A DNA stretch of 64,000 bases from Gracilibacillus ureilyticus (GTDB lineage: Bacteria; Bacillota; Bacilli; Bacillales; Amphibacillaceae): assembly GCF_900111195.1 (NCBI RefSeq), contig NZ_FOGL01000004.1, positions 124,001 through 188,000 on the forward strand. The letters are read 5' to 3'. Positions 34,346-44,086 of this stretch are shown one piece after another. Made by a program: the position numbers and the translations under genes. The notes beneath the pieces were generated by a model. That model was given only the letters and a program-made list of their open reading frames with translations. It did no database searches and was not told the DNA's origin. Each line of letters opens with the position of its first letter. The stretch's first letter is position 1.

Positions 34346-35769
34346 ATTGGCATGCAACGATCACTCTATTCGGATCAGTAGCTATTATATTTCTCACAGG
34401 GTTGATAGCAAGCAGAAATCAAAGCAGTGATAAATCATTTATTCAGGATTATTATTTAGGAGGAAGAAGTTTAGGCGGGTTTGTATTAGCAATGACAATG
34501 ACAGCTACATACGGAAGTGCCAGCAGCTTCATTGGCGGCCCGGGAGTTGCTTATAATCAAGGGTTAGGCTGGGTGTTATTATCCGTTACGCAAGTTGCAA
34601 CAGGGTATTTCACATTAATGATTCTTGGAAAGAAATTTGCCATTATCACTAAGAGATACAATGCTGTCACAATGGTTGATTTCCTCAAGGAGCGATATCA
34701 GTCAAAGACAGTGGTTGTATTGTCTTCTATCAGTATCGTCATTTTTCTTTTCTCTGCAATGGCTGCTCAGTGGATTGGCGGCGGCCGCCTTATAGAATCC
34801 CTCACAGGATTATCTTATCATTCGGCATTATTTATTTTTGTTATAACTGTGCTAATTTATGTTACTTTCGGCGGTTTTCGTGCGGTAACTTTAACAGATG
34901 CCATCCAGGGAAGCATTATGTTTATTGGAACACTCGTCCTTCTCATTGCTGTCATCATTGCAGGCGGTGGTGTTCCGGCAATAATTAATGAACTAAACAA
35001 TATTAATCCGAATCTTATTACTCCATTTGGTGCGGATGGTACGTTAACTCCAGCTTATGTTTCATCCTATTGGGTCCTCGTAGGTGTAGGAGTAGTGGCA
35101 TTGCCGCAAATTGCTGTAAGAGCAATGTCATATAAAAATACAAGGTCATTCCACCGTGCATTAACCATTGGAACAATCGTAGTTGGTGTAATAATGCTGA
35201 ATATGCATATAATCGGAGCATTTGCCAGATCTATTTTACCTGGTATAGAAATCGGTGATAAAGTAATGCCGGAGATAGCTTTACATGTTCTGCCGGCATG
35301 GGTAGCCGGTATCGTTTTAGCGGCACCCTTAGCTGCAATTATGTCAACGGTAGATTCGTTATTGTTACTCGTTAGTTCAACGATTGTGAAAGATATCTAT
35401 ATTAATTACATTAATCCGCAAGTAAACAGGAAAAAAGTTCAAAAAATCAGTATGGGGATTACAGCGATACTCGGAATCATTGTTTTTTTAATTGCTGTTA
35501 ATCCACCTGACCTAATTATCTGGTTAAACTTATTTGCAATCGGCGGACTGGAGGCAGCCTTTATCTGGCCTATCGTATTGGGACTTTATTGGGAAAAAGG
35601 AAACAGATTCGGTGCACTGTCTTCCATGCTTGTTGGAATTCTGTCCTACGTCTTACTCCACAGCTTTTATCCGGATCCTTTCGGAATGCATGTTGTTGTT
35701 ACATCGATTGTGCTTTCATTAATAGCCTATATTGGCGGAAGTCTGATCATGAAGGAGCAGTCACTATAA
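34342..35769 (+). CDS. panF: Sodium/pantothenate symporter
   Basis: 475 residues, about 13 helices of the sodium:solute symporter (SSS) family. The PanF call rests on YYLGGRSLGGFVLAMTMTAT and YGSASSFIGGPGVAYNQG at the N-terminus, the GGFRAVTLTDAIQG signature, APLAAIMSTVDSLLLL, and above all the upstream YhdT gene. It imports pantothenate for coenzyme A using the sodium gradient, which suits a salt-tolerant host. Confidence 0.9.
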   Translation: MNWHATITLFGSVAIIFLTGLIASRNQSSDKSFIQDYYLGGRSLGGFVLAMTMTATYGSASSFIGGPGVAYNQGLGWVLLSVTQVATGYFTLMILGKKFAIITKRYNAVTMVDFLKERYQSKTVVVLSSISIVIFLFSAMAAQWIGGGRLIESLTGLSYHSALFIFVITVLIYVTFGGFRAVTLTDAIQGSIMFIGTLVLLIAVIIAGGGVPAIINELNNINPNLITPFGADGTLTPAYVSSYWVLVGVGVVALPQIAVRAMSYKNTRSFHRALTIGTIVVGVIMLNMHIIGAFARSILPGIEIGDKVMPEIALHVLPAWVAGIVLAAPLAAIMSTVDSLLLLVSSTIVKDIYINYINPQVNRKKVQKISMGITAILGIIVFLIAVNPPDLIIWLNLFAIGGLEAAFIWPIVLGLYWEKGNRFGALSSMLVGILSYVLLHSFYPDPFGMHVVVTSIVLSLIAYIGGSLIMKEQSL

Positions 35770-35776
35770 TAGTGAA

Positions 35777-35805
35777 AGAGGGACCTGGCTCTGTCAGGTC
35801 CCTCT
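35777..35805. terminator. Terminator between panF and mqo
   Basis: AGAGGGACCTG (35777-35787) pairs exactly with CAGGTCCCTCT (35795-35805); it serves two convergent genes, with a modest T-rich tail only on the minus strand. Confidence 0.8.
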
Positions 35806-35828
35806 CCTCTATTCCCATTATGAACTGC

Positions 35829-37337
35829 CTATAATTCCTGTGCTTTTGAAGTATTACCATCGACAAAGCCTAATACCTTGTCAGAATCGTTATTTATTTG
35901 CTGAATAAGCTCAGGGTTCTCGGTAATTTTCAAACCATATGATGGTACCATTTCTTTAATTTTTGGCTCCCATTCTTTCAACTGCTCCGGAAAACATCGT
36001 TCGAGAACCTCAAGCATAACAGAAACCGCTGTAGAAGCACCTGGTGATGCACCAAGTAATGCCGCAATCGAACCATCCGCTGCAGTTACTACTTCTGTAC
36101 CAAATTGTAAAGTTCCTCTGCCAGCTTCCGTATCTTTGATTACTTGGACACGCTGTCCTGCAACAAGCAGGTCCCAGTCTTCACTTTTTGCATCTGGAAT
36201 AAATTCGCGCAACTCTTCCATTCTTTGTTCTTTAGATAACATTACTTGCTGGATCAGATATTTTGTCAGAGACATATTTTTTGCTCCGGCTGCTAACATT
36301 GTCAGCAGATTATTTGGCTTGACGGAAGTAATCAAATCAAACACAGATCCGGTTTTTAGAAACTTTGGTGAGAATCCAGCAAATGGTCCAAACAATAAAG
36401 ATTTCTTATTATCAATAAAGCGTGTGTCAAGATGTGGAACTGACATAGGCGGTGCACCTAGTTTTGCTTTTCCGTAGACTTTGGCATGGTGCTTTTCAAC
36501 GACCTCCGGATTGTTGCACACCATAAACAACCCACTTACAGGAAAACCTCCCATTCGCTTTCCTTCAGGGATACCCGTTTTCTGAAGTAAATGAAGGCTT
36601 CCTCCTCCAGCACCGATAAAAACAAATTTAGCTGTATGGCGCTCTACTGTGCCGTTATTCAGATTTTTCACTTTTACTTCCCATGTCCCGTCACTATGAC
36701 GTTTCAAGCCATTTACACTATGTTTGAATTTTAAATTCACATTATTCGCTTCCAGATGTTCAAACAATTTGCGTGTCAAAGCGCCAAAATTGACATCTGT
36801 TCCTGAATCAATTTTGGTTGCCGCTATTGGTTCATCATTTTCTCTATCCTTCATCATCAGAGGAATCCATTCTTTTAATTTTTCAGGATCATCAGAAAAC
36901 TCCATTCCCTCAAACAAAGGACTATCAGAAAGCGCTTCAAACCGCTTTTTTAAAAAATTTACATTATTCTCTCCTTGTACAAAACTCATATGTGGTAACC
37001 TGACGATAAAATCTTTTGGATCCCGTATCAGATTACTGTTTACAAGGTGCGTCCAGAATTGCTTGGAGACTTGAAACTGTTCATTTACTTTAATCGCTTT
37101 CGTAATATCGATTGACCCATCTGGATTTTCTGATGTATAGTTAAGCTCACATAACGCAGCATGACCTGTCCCTGCATTATTCCATTCATTCGAGCTTTCT
37201 GCCCCGGAACTATCCAGCTTTTCAAACATCGTAATATTCCAGTTTGGGGCTAATTCTTTCATTAAAGCTCCCAATGTTGCACTCATGATTCCAGCACCAA
37301 TTAGAATGACGTCTGTACTAGTATGATTGTTGCTCAT
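35829..37337 (-). CDS. mqo: Malate:quinone oxidoreductase
   Basis: 502 residues. Membrane-associated FAD enzyme that oxidises malate and reduces menaquinone, bypassing soluble malate dehydrogenase. Seen: the dinucleotide fold [14 protein letters not shown] at the N-terminus, [18 protein letters not shown] (a family hallmark), [29 protein letters not shown], and [11 protein letters not shown] near the C-terminus. RBS AAGGAAGG. Monocistronic. Confidence 0.95.
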   Translation of the reverse strand: MSNNHTSTDVILIGAGIMSATLGALMKELAPNWNITMFEKLDSSGAESSNEWNNAGTGHAALCELNYTSENPDGSIDITKAIKVNEQFQVSKQFWTHLVNSNLIRDPKDFIVRLPHMSFVQGENNVNFLKKRFEALSDSPLFEGMEFSDDPEKLKEWIPLMMKDRENDEPIAATKIDSGTDVNFGALTRKLFEHLEANNVNLKFKHSVNGLKRHSDGTWEVKVKNLNNGTVERHTAKFVFIGAGGGSLHLLQKTGIPEGKRMGGFPVSGLFMVCNNPEVVEKHHAKVYGKAKLGAPPMSVPHLDTRFIDNKKSLLFGPFAGFSPKFLKTGSVFDLITSVKPNNLLTMLAAGAKNMSLTKYLIQQVMLSKEQRMEELREFIPDAKSEDWDLLVAGQRVQVIKDTEAGRGTLQFGTEVVTAADGSIAALLGASPGASTAVSVMLEVLERCFPEQLKEWEPKIKEMVPSYGLKITENPELIQQINNDSDKVLGFVDGNTSKAQEL

Positions 37338-37543
37338 TTTAACCTTCCTTATATTGTTAGATTTACAGAAAAAATGGAGCTGCTTCTCTTTTGAAGATAC
37401 AAAGCTTCAACCCCCACTTTTTCCGATGATTTACTGCCCTTATCATAGTTTATCACTATGAACAATAGATTGAAATACTTATTTTCTATTATAGTATAGT
37501 TAAAAGGTGTTGCAAAGTGCCGTGTTATTAGTTGTAAAATAAT

Positions 37544-37700
37544 ATAAAGTGAGACTTTGATCAGTGGGGGTTTTAGACCCCTACTGATCATTAGCGAAAC
37601 TTATCAGGGTGTTAGCGTCTGTTTACTCCCACTTAGATTCTTTGTGATACTCGAAGATTGAAGTGGGAGTCTTACAGACGGTTAGCACCGTGATTAATAA
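37544..37700 (+). repeat. Dispersed hairpin repeat, long copy (three hairpins)
   Basis: Begins ATAAAGTGAGACTTTGATCA. Hairpin 1: GATCAGTGGGGGT (37559-37571) with ACCCCTACTGATC (37577-37589), one mismatch. Hairpin 2: 37617-37634 with 37661-37679, built on ACTCCCACTT/AAGTGGGAGT and GTCTGT/ACAGAC. Hairpin 3: ACGG/CCGT around TTAGCA, ending GTGATTAATAAAAT. It fills most of the 376-base gap between mqo and the kinase gene and ends just before the kinase RBS. Shorter relatives lie at 21.8, 48.0 and 61.0 kb. Confidence 0.65.
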
Positions 37701-37714
37701 AATGAGAGGTATTT

Positions 37715-38488
37715 ATGGAAATGTTGAAATGGATTATTAAGAGATTACGCCAGACTCTTCTGGATAAAACATATTCACCGAAACAAATACTTGCTGGCAA
37801 ATACCAAATAGAAAAGGTATTAGGCGACGGAAGCTATGGTATTGTCTATTTATGTACATCACTCTTGTCCAATAAAAGATGTGTGGTAAAGCAATTGCGT
37901 AAACGTAAGAGAAATGAGAATGAATCAATGTATCTTCAAGAAACTACTGTTTTAAAAATGCTGAATCATCCAGCCATCCCGGCATTTCTCGAAACCTTCA
38001 CAGATAATAATACTTTGTTTTTTTCTATGGAATATATGGAAGGGGACAATATAGAAGATATATTATTTAGTAAAAAAGAGACATTTACCGAATTAGAGGC
38101 ATTAATTATCTTACGTGATTTACTTGAAGTTATTGAATATATGCACAGTAAAGGAATTGCCCATGGGGACATAAGAATTCCAAATATAATGATGAATCAT
38201 ACCAGGTTGTATTTAATTGATTTCGGTTTAACACAATTTCTTCGCAATGAAGAGAATAAAAGTATCGTCCAAGATGATTTTTATGACTTAGGAGATTTTC
38301 TTCTGTTTATGCTTTATTCCACATATAGTGCTAAGCCGAAAAAAAATCAACCTTGGACAGAGGAGTTAACTTTGAACAAACGTACCATTTCTATCTTAAA
38401 AAGATTACTGCAAGTCGAGCAGCCTTATGAAAGTGCGAAGGAAATACTTGCTGACGTCAATCAGGCAATTCATCTTTTGAGTCATTAG
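37715..38488 (+). CDS. Hanks-type serine/threonine kinase
   Basis: 257 residues, catalytic domain only, no receptor or membrane part. All key residues are present: LGDGSYGIVY (Gly loop, 36-45), Lys59 in CVVKQL, Glu76 on helix C, Asp152 and Asn157 in AHGDIRIPN, and Asp169 in LIDFGLTQ. The HRD arginine is Gly, so it is a non-RD kinase that needs no activation-loop phosphorylation. YrzF/YbdM-like kinases of Bacillus have this size. RBS GAGAGG; stop overlaps the convergent small gene by 4 bases, a possible functional pairing. Confidence 0.85.
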   Translation: MEMLKWIIKRLRQTLLDKTYSPKQILAGKYQIEKVLGDGSYGIVYLCTSLLSNKRCVVKQLRKRKRNENESMYLQETTVLKMLNHPAIPAFLETFTDNNTLFFSMEYMEGDNIEDILFSKKETFTELEALIILRDLLEVIEYMHSKGIAHGDIRIPNIMMNHTRLYLIDFGLTQFLRNEENKSIVQDDFYDLGDFLLFMLYSTYSAKPKKNQPWTEELTLNKRTISILKRLLQVEQPYESAKEILADVNQAIHLLSH

Positions 38489-38688
38489 CTGCTGCTGCTG
38501 CCAAAGAACCCGCGCCTTTTATACCGGTGAGAGCCGGAGTACGGGTTGTGGTGGCGTCGACCACTGCTGCTATAATGGCGGTACTTTTTTCTTTTACTTG
38601 AACTGTAGTGATGATAACTGTGTTTCCTGCTGCTGCTTCCGTGCTTTTTCATTTCATGTGATAAATTTCTAAGGAACTTTTTAATCAT
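38485..38688 (-). CDS. Small Ser/Lys/Arg/His-rich basic protein
   Basis: 67 residues with a near-perfect ribosome site (AAGGAGG, 8 bases before ATG). By count 17 are Ser, 18 are Lys/Arg, 9 His and 6 Tyr, and only one is acidic. Short repeats of HYSSS/YSSSGRRHH type fill residues 24-60, and it ends FFGSSSS. No family recognised. The composition recalls CotG-like spore-coat proteins, which are phosphorylated. Its 3' end overlaps the kinase gene, so it may be the kinase's substrate; this is inference. Confidence 0.65.
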   Translation of the reverse strand: MIKKFLRNLSHEMKKHGSSSRKHSYHHYSSSKRKKYRHYSSSGRRHHNPYSGSHRYKRRGFFGSSSS

Positions 38689-38787
38689 ATGACGACCTCC
38701 TTGTTGTTATATACGTCTATCTTTCTCATAAAGTTTCATCTATAATTTTTCCCCAGAGTTTTTTGCAGAAAATATATTAGCTAACAG

Positions 38788-41700
38788 TTAATCCCATTCC
38801 TTTAATTGTGCCACTATTTCTTTCATTTTTTTGACAAACTGCCCCTCTGCTTTTCTTTGTTTTTTCCATTCATTGTAGCTCGCGACAGATATGAATGTGA
38901 TTCCTGCAACTAAGAGGTATACCCACCATGGCAAATTACCCCAATATGGTTTCGTTTGATAAATTACATTAAAGATTAATGTTGCAAGGCCTGTAAACAA
39001 ATAAGACTTGATGTGAAACTTCATTCCGGCTAATAATGACACGATTGACAGAGTACCAATAATTAGCGCATCCCATATAGTCTGACTCTGAATCGCATCA
39101 TATACTAAGTAAACAGTTATGCCTGCAAGGATCACCGTCTGAAGATTCGTCATCGCACTCCTGTAATCATTCCATACCTTTTTCGATATGGCGATTGAAA
39201 GGAACATAACAGGCAGTGCAATCAATTCAGCATGGAATAACGGATTAATATATGAGATATATTCAAATAAGATGTGGTAATAAATTGGCAGTAAGCAAAT
39301 TACAGCGAGTGTAACCAGGCTTTTTTTCCAAATAGTATGGTCAATGCGTTTGATTTGCATAGCTAACCACAATGCAAGCAGCATATATGGAAGTATCTTT
39401 ATCCATACACTGTTTTCTGGTCCTATGAAACTAGCCGCATACCCGACATAGGCTAAGGCAATGAACGAGTACCAGTCAATGAACCAGTCTTCGCCAACCT
39501 TCTGGCAGAGCTTGGCATAAAGTACTCTCCCTGCAATTAATAATACAAAAAAACAGACAATACTGATTCCAGTTAACATTTTGGGAGTAATTAACGTTTG
39601 CTGATCCCATACCAGTATGGAAAGCAGCAAAGGAAATAATAGTAAAGTCATCCACTTTCTCTTGTGCAGCAAGTACAGAATGAGGATAACGAAACTGATA
39701 ACAACAACTAATTCTGCTGGTGTACTTATCGGTCCGAGTGCAACAACCGTAATCAGACTTACGATAGAGAAAGGAACAATGTACCAGTCTATTCTCCTTT
39801 TCCACAGAAGTGGTACAGTAAACCAGACTAGAACCATAATAACACTTGAAATAATGAAATAATAGGCAAATGGGATGGCATCCGTTAATTTAAAATAAAA
39901 TGAATATCCCGCTAACAACACTGGTATTACTGACAATCCGGCATAGAGAAATAATTTCACTTGCCATTCCACTTTTCCAATTAATGTACTGTATATATAA
40001 ACAGTTAAAGGAATAAATAATATAATCGGATTTAACTGATGTACTACTAGCTGATCAAGAACGATCAACAGCATGATAAAAAACTGTACAGCATGAGCGA
40101 GCCAGAAAAAGTATGGCTTTAATCCTTCTGCATAGATTCCTGCATAGCGGTCTGCAATTAAAAGTAAGACTGGCGCAAATACAACGAACCAAATGACCGA
40201 TGCAAACCCGGTAATAGAAAATGTACTAATTAATGAAATATAAAATGCTAAACTTAAAATGGAAACAGCAAGCCAGGCGATTTCCAGGCGAGTATAACGA
40301 ACAAACCAGACAGAAACTCCTACACCAATTAACAAAATTACCGGTCTGACAATGACGGGATCAATTAACTGGAGATCTGTTAACAGTAAAACAGCTAATA
40401 AATAACTTAACTGGCCAATATAAAATGAAGCATTTTCCAGTAAACTCCATCCTGATTTTTTCCACAGCAAACTTATTAGTAATAAAATGACACCAGACAG
40501 AGCCAAATGAAAGGGAACATTGAAAATCTCCATGTATGTGCTGGAATATCCAATCAACTCAGGATAAAGAACAAACATAGCAAACCACCAGCATATCGCA
40601 TTAAACCAGACTGCCACTTGTTTATACTGCTCTGATTGAGAAAAAAACACAAGCAATGATAGAAAACCCATAATCACAAACATAAGGAATACCTGGATAT
40701 ACGTTTCCACAACTAGCCCGTACATGACTGTCAGTATCATAACGACTATTGATACATAATAAGCACTTACATTTAATGAACTAAGAAACTTTATCTTGTT
40801 CCTTAATCCGATTGTTGTAAATATAATCACTGCATAAATAAACATAAACAGTTGTGCACTGAGATTTTTCGGTTCAAATGCTAAATCCCATAATTGAAGG
40901 CCTGATACAAATAGGAAAACTGCAGCCAGCCAGCGAAATATATTTATTTGTGAAATATTTGACAGATAGGTATATGTACACACAATAGTAATATATGCCA
41001 GTAACAATATCCACGAATCGTCCTGGCTTCTAAGTAAAATCCCCTGATAGCTTATATAAAGAAAAGCACAGAGTGACATGATCGCACTTGTATAATGGAA
41101 CACACTCTTTAAATAGCTGTCTTTTTTAGTTAGATAAGCAAATCCAAGATATGCCGCACCTATCAGGCTGTATACAAACAAATCAATCGAGTGTAATACT
41201 GAATTTTCTGTTAACTGGTATATTCCATAAGCAAATAACGCGGAGAAGATTAAGTGATAATCCTTTGTGTTATAAACAAATATCATAGCAATATATAGTA
41301 TTGCAGTTACCAGTATATTAAAACTGTAGAAAAGCATATGATCAAACACAAAAAGCATCATGATTGTGGAGATTACTAAATTTAACTGAGCATATGCCGG
41401 CAGTTCTCTAATAAATATTCTGATTGAGTTTTGATCACGTAATCGGTGGTAGCCATATAGTAAAGCTCCATTAAAAATCATCATTAAGAAATAATAGACA
41501 TCCACGGAAACTTTTCCAGATGCAATAGTAAATCCGATAAAAAATGACAGGAACAGATAAAATATCCATACAAAAAGTCTCGAGTTATTCTTCATTGCAT
41601 TTCTGGCATATAAAGGAAGTGGCAGCAATGTACAAATAACTCCAAGCAGATACCTTCCTTCACCAGTTAATGTCAAGTATTCTCCGAACAAACCGAAGTA

Positions 41701-42243
41701 TCCGATTGCAATAATAGCTATCGGCAGTAACAGACTCCCTAATGTCAGGAAAGCAAAAGCTGTTTTTTCAATTTTTAAAAACGATGAACATACAGCACTT
41801 AATACTAGGAAGAAAACAGAAACTCCTATTAGTGTTAATACTTTCAACAGTGCCCCCATTTGTTCCCACGTACTCGTTGCAACAACTAATCCGCTTATTA
41901 GTAAAAAAACAACTCCAATAACTAGAAGCCATGTAATATTCCTTTCTCTAATTTGCTCAGGTGTTTTATCATTAGCCTGTTTAACTTTTGGAGGATTTGG
42001 TTTCTTTTCTGATTTTACAGGACGGGGAATCAGTTCTTTTCCTTCTGACAGCTGTATAGGATCAATTTCATCTTTTACTGCCTTTTCCATTTTTTCATTC
42101 TGTGAATCGATGTATTGCTCATAGGCACTTAAAAACCGATTAAATTCCTGCTGATTAATATATCCTTCTTTCATTAGTTCAAGCATTTCTTTTTTTACTA
42201 TTATTTGTTGCTCTGACTTTGACAGATCCTTCACACTTATCAC
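38788..42243 (-). CDS. Very large polytopic membrane protein (about 30 helices)
   Basis: 1151 residues. The first 100 or so are cytosolic and charged (KDLSKSEQQIIVKKEMLEL, then a Lys/Pro-rich linker, then RERNITWLLVIGVVFLLISG); the remainder is an unbroken series of roughly thirty membrane helices, ending in a short basic tail. It resembles the SCO7629/DUF2157-like giant membrane proteins seen in Firmicutes and Actinobacteria, for which no function is known. It has no catalytic motif I can see. RBS GGTGAGGTG; single gene. Confidence 0.75.
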   Translation of the reverse strand: MISVKDLSKSEQQIIVKKEMLELMKEGYINQQEFNRFLSAYEQYIDSQNEKMEKAVKDEIDPIQLSEGKELIPRPVKSEKKPNPPKVKQANDKTPEQIRERNITWLLVIGVVFLLISGLVVATSTWEQMGALLKVLTLIGVSVFFLVLSAVCSSFLKIEKTAFAFLTLGSLLLPIAIIAIGYFGLFGEYLTLTGEGRYLLGVICTLLPLPLYARNAMKNNSRLFVWIFYLFLSFFIGFTIASGKVSVDVYYFLMMIFNGALLYGYHRLRDQNSIRIFIRELPAYAQLNLVISTIMMLFVFDHMLFYSFNILVTAILYIAMIFVYNTKDYHLIFSALFAYGIYQLTENSVLHSIDLFVYSLIGAAYLGFAYLTKKDSYLKSVFHYTSAIMSLCAFLYISYQGILLRSQDDSWILLLAYITIVCTYTYLSNISQINIFRWLAAVFLFVSGLQLWDLAFEPKNLSAQLFMFIYAVIIFTTIGLRNKIKFLSSLNVSAYYVSIVVMILTVMYGLVVETYIQVFLMFVIMGFLSLLVFFSQSEQYKQVAVWFNAICWWFAMFVLYPELIGYSSTYMEIFNVPFHLALSGVILLLISLLWKKSGWSLLENASFYIGQLSYLLAVLLLTDLQLIDPVIVRPVILLIGVGVSVWFVRYTRLEIAWLAVSILSLAFYISLISTFSITGFASVIWFVVFAPVLLLIADRYAGIYAEGLKPYFFWLAHAVQFFIMLLIVLDQLVVHQLNPIILFIPLTVYIYSTLIGKVEWQVKLFLYAGLSVIPVLLAGYSFYFKLTDAIPFAYYFIISSVIMVLVWFTVPLLWKRRIDWYIVPFSIVSLITVVALGPISTPAELVVVISFVILILYLLHKRKWMTLLLFPLLLSILVWDQQTLITPKMLTGISIVCFFVLLIAGRVLYAKLCQKVGEDWFIDWYSFIALAYVGYAASFIGPENSVWIKILPYMLLALWLAMQIKRIDHTIWKKSLVTLAVICLLPIYYHILFEYISYINPLFHAELIALPVMFLSIAISKKVWNDYRSAMTNLQTVILAGITVYLVYDAIQSQTIWDALIIGTLSIVSLLAGMKFHIKSYLFTGLATLIFNVIYQTKPYWGNLPWWVYLLVAGITFISVASYNEWKKQRKAEGQFVKKMKEIVAQLKEWD

Positions 42244-42476
42244 CTCACCTTTTCATATAAACCGATTAGCAACATCTATCATTATACCATTTTTTAATAC
42301 AACTGAGATAATATGGATGAAATCCAGAAGAAATAATATACATAATCTATTCCTAGTTTAATAGAACTATAAAAATAGGGACTACGGAAAATTTTTCTAT
42401 ACTTATATCATTTTTCATAGTAATATAGTCATATAGATTGTAACGATTCAAATAACTTTCCAGGAGTTGATCACCA

Positions 42477-43952
42477 TTGTTTTTCAAAAAAAGTATGAAA
42501 GATAAGCATTTAAGTATAATGGAGCAAGACATGGTCAAAAGGAATTCTGTTGTCATCATCGCTCTCACAGTTACAACATTCTTACTTTTATTGTCTCTTA
42601 CAGCAAGTCAGAATGTCGGTACCATTATCCAGGTCAGTATTCAAGTTATCGTATGGAGTGCCTTTACCATTCTTCACTTTAAAAGATCACTGATTTTTCA
42701 CATTCAATACATAGCAATAATCGGGTCTGTCGTTACAACAACAATCGGTTTCATTGTTCTTCCGGGTTTAACCAACTTTGTTTCGGTCATATATTTTATC
42801 TTCCTCGCTTTAATTTACATGAATAACAAATTATCTATTTTCACACTTGGTTATGGACTATTATTAATCATATACATGTTCTTTTTTCAGAAGGAGTCTG
42901 TGAATGTAGACTCAGATTCAGTAGTAATTTATATCATTAATTATATGTTAATTTCCATTATCGTTTTCTCTTTTCTGCGTGTATCAGATTTTATGAAGAA
43001 ACAAACAGCGGATTCCAGAAAGAAAACAGAGGAACTTCTGGCAGATCAGGAAAAGCAGAAAAACGACCTGCTTCAGCTCATTAACATTGTCGGAGAAAAA
43101 ACAGAATTCATTACTAAAAATAGTGAACAGAGCAATATAGCATTTAAGGAAATGGGAGAAGCTTTCCAGGAGATATCAATCGGCTCGAATACACAGAATG
43201 TATCTTCCCAGAATATTAATGAATCGATTGCTAATATGAAAAATCAGCTTCAGGAAATGGCTGAAAATACCGCCACACTAACCGACGAGTCTGTTAATAC
43301 AAAGCAGTTATCAGAAACGGGCCAAGAGCAAATCAATACACTTACACAAACTGTAGGCGAATTTAGAGATGAAATTGACGCAATGTCACAGGAAATTAGT
43401 CAATTAATCACAAATTTAAATGAAACTAGTCAATTTAGTAATACAATTAAAGAAATTGCGAATCAGACGAATTTACTTTCTCTTAATGCAAGTATCGAGG
43501 CTGCACGGGCAGGAGAACATGGAAAAGGTTTTGCTGTCGTAGCTAATGAAGTTCGTATTTTAGCAGAGATGACGACGGAATCAGCTGAAAAAATTTCCGA
43601 ACAGCTAAACTCCTTTAGCGTACAATCTGATCAAACACGGAATAAGATGATGCAAGTTTCTGAGCGGATGGCCGACAGCTATGAACAAACAAAAGAAACA
43701 AATCATTCCTTTACAAGCATTAATACTGCAATAATTAATTTAAATCAGTTATCCAATTATAATAATACACTTATGGAAAATATTAATGACACCATCGCAG
43801 TAATTAGTGAATCAACAAGTGAACTGGCTGCAGTCAGTCAACAATCCAATGCTTCAATAGAAGAGATTACAGCTACTTTAGATAGTTGCCTTAACACCAA
43901 TGCTGATATCCTTGAAAGCTTAAAACAATTAAAAGCAACATTAGTACAGTGA
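42477..43952 (+). CDS. Methyl-accepting chemotaxis protein with polytopic sensor
   Basis: 491 residues from a TTG at 42477 (CAGGAG 11 bases upstream; the next ATG has no RBS). Residues about 25-175 hold six helices with almost no outside loop, in place of the usual extracellular sensor; HAMP is absent. The cytoplasmic signalling rod follows, with the hairpin tip [20 protein letters not shown] for CheA/CheW contact. Such receptors sense membrane state or small lipophilic ligands. No other chemotaxis gene nearby. Confidence 0.88.
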   Translation: MFFKKSMKDKHLSIMEQDMVKRNSVVIIALTVTTFLLLLSLTASQNVGTIIQVSIQVIVWSAFTILHFKRSLIFHIQYIAIIGSVVTTTIGFIVLPGLTNFVSVIYFIFLALIYMNNKLSIFTLGYGLLLIIYMFFFQKESVNVDSDSVVIYIINYMLISIIVFSFLRVSDFMKKQTADSRKKTEELLADQEKQKNDLLQLINIVGEKTEFITKNSEQSNIAFKEMGEAFQEISIGSNTQNVSSQNINESIANMKNQLQEMAENTATLTDESVNTKQLSETGQEQINTLTQTVGEFRDEIDAMSQEISQLITNLNETSQFSNTIKEIANQTNLLSLNASIEAARAGEHGKGFAVVANEVRILAEMTTESAEKISEQLNSFSVQSDQTRNKMMQVSERMADSYEQTKETNHSFTSINTAIINLNQLSNYNNTLMENINDTIAVISESTSELAAVSQQSNASIEEITATLDSCLNTNADILESLKQLKATLVQ

Positions 43953-43959
43953 TAAATAA

Positions 43960-44001
43960 GGCAATCCATCTTGACAGACACGAGGAGGATTGCCTTTTTT
44001 T
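43960..44001 (+). terminator. Terminator of the chemoreceptor gene
   Basis: GGCAATCC (43960-43967) pairs with GGATTGCC (43987-43994), followed by TTTTTTT. Confidence 0.85.
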
Positions 44002-44017
44002 CCACTCGAAAATAAAG

Positions 44018-44056
44018 ATCCGAACTACGAATCAGCCAACTGATCATAGTCCGGAT
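44018..44056 (-). terminator. Terminator of the GH51 gene
   Basis: ATCCGAACTA (44018-44027) pairs with TAGTCCGGAT (44047-44056), one wobble; on the minus strand CTTTATTTTC follows. Confidence 0.7.
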
Positions 44057-44086
44057 TTTATTTTTTCACATCATTCATTCTGTTAA

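Noticed and set aside
37349-37591. 80-codon minus-strand frame in the mqo-kinase gap
   Set aside because: Runs through the repeat and has no ribosome site or family likeness.
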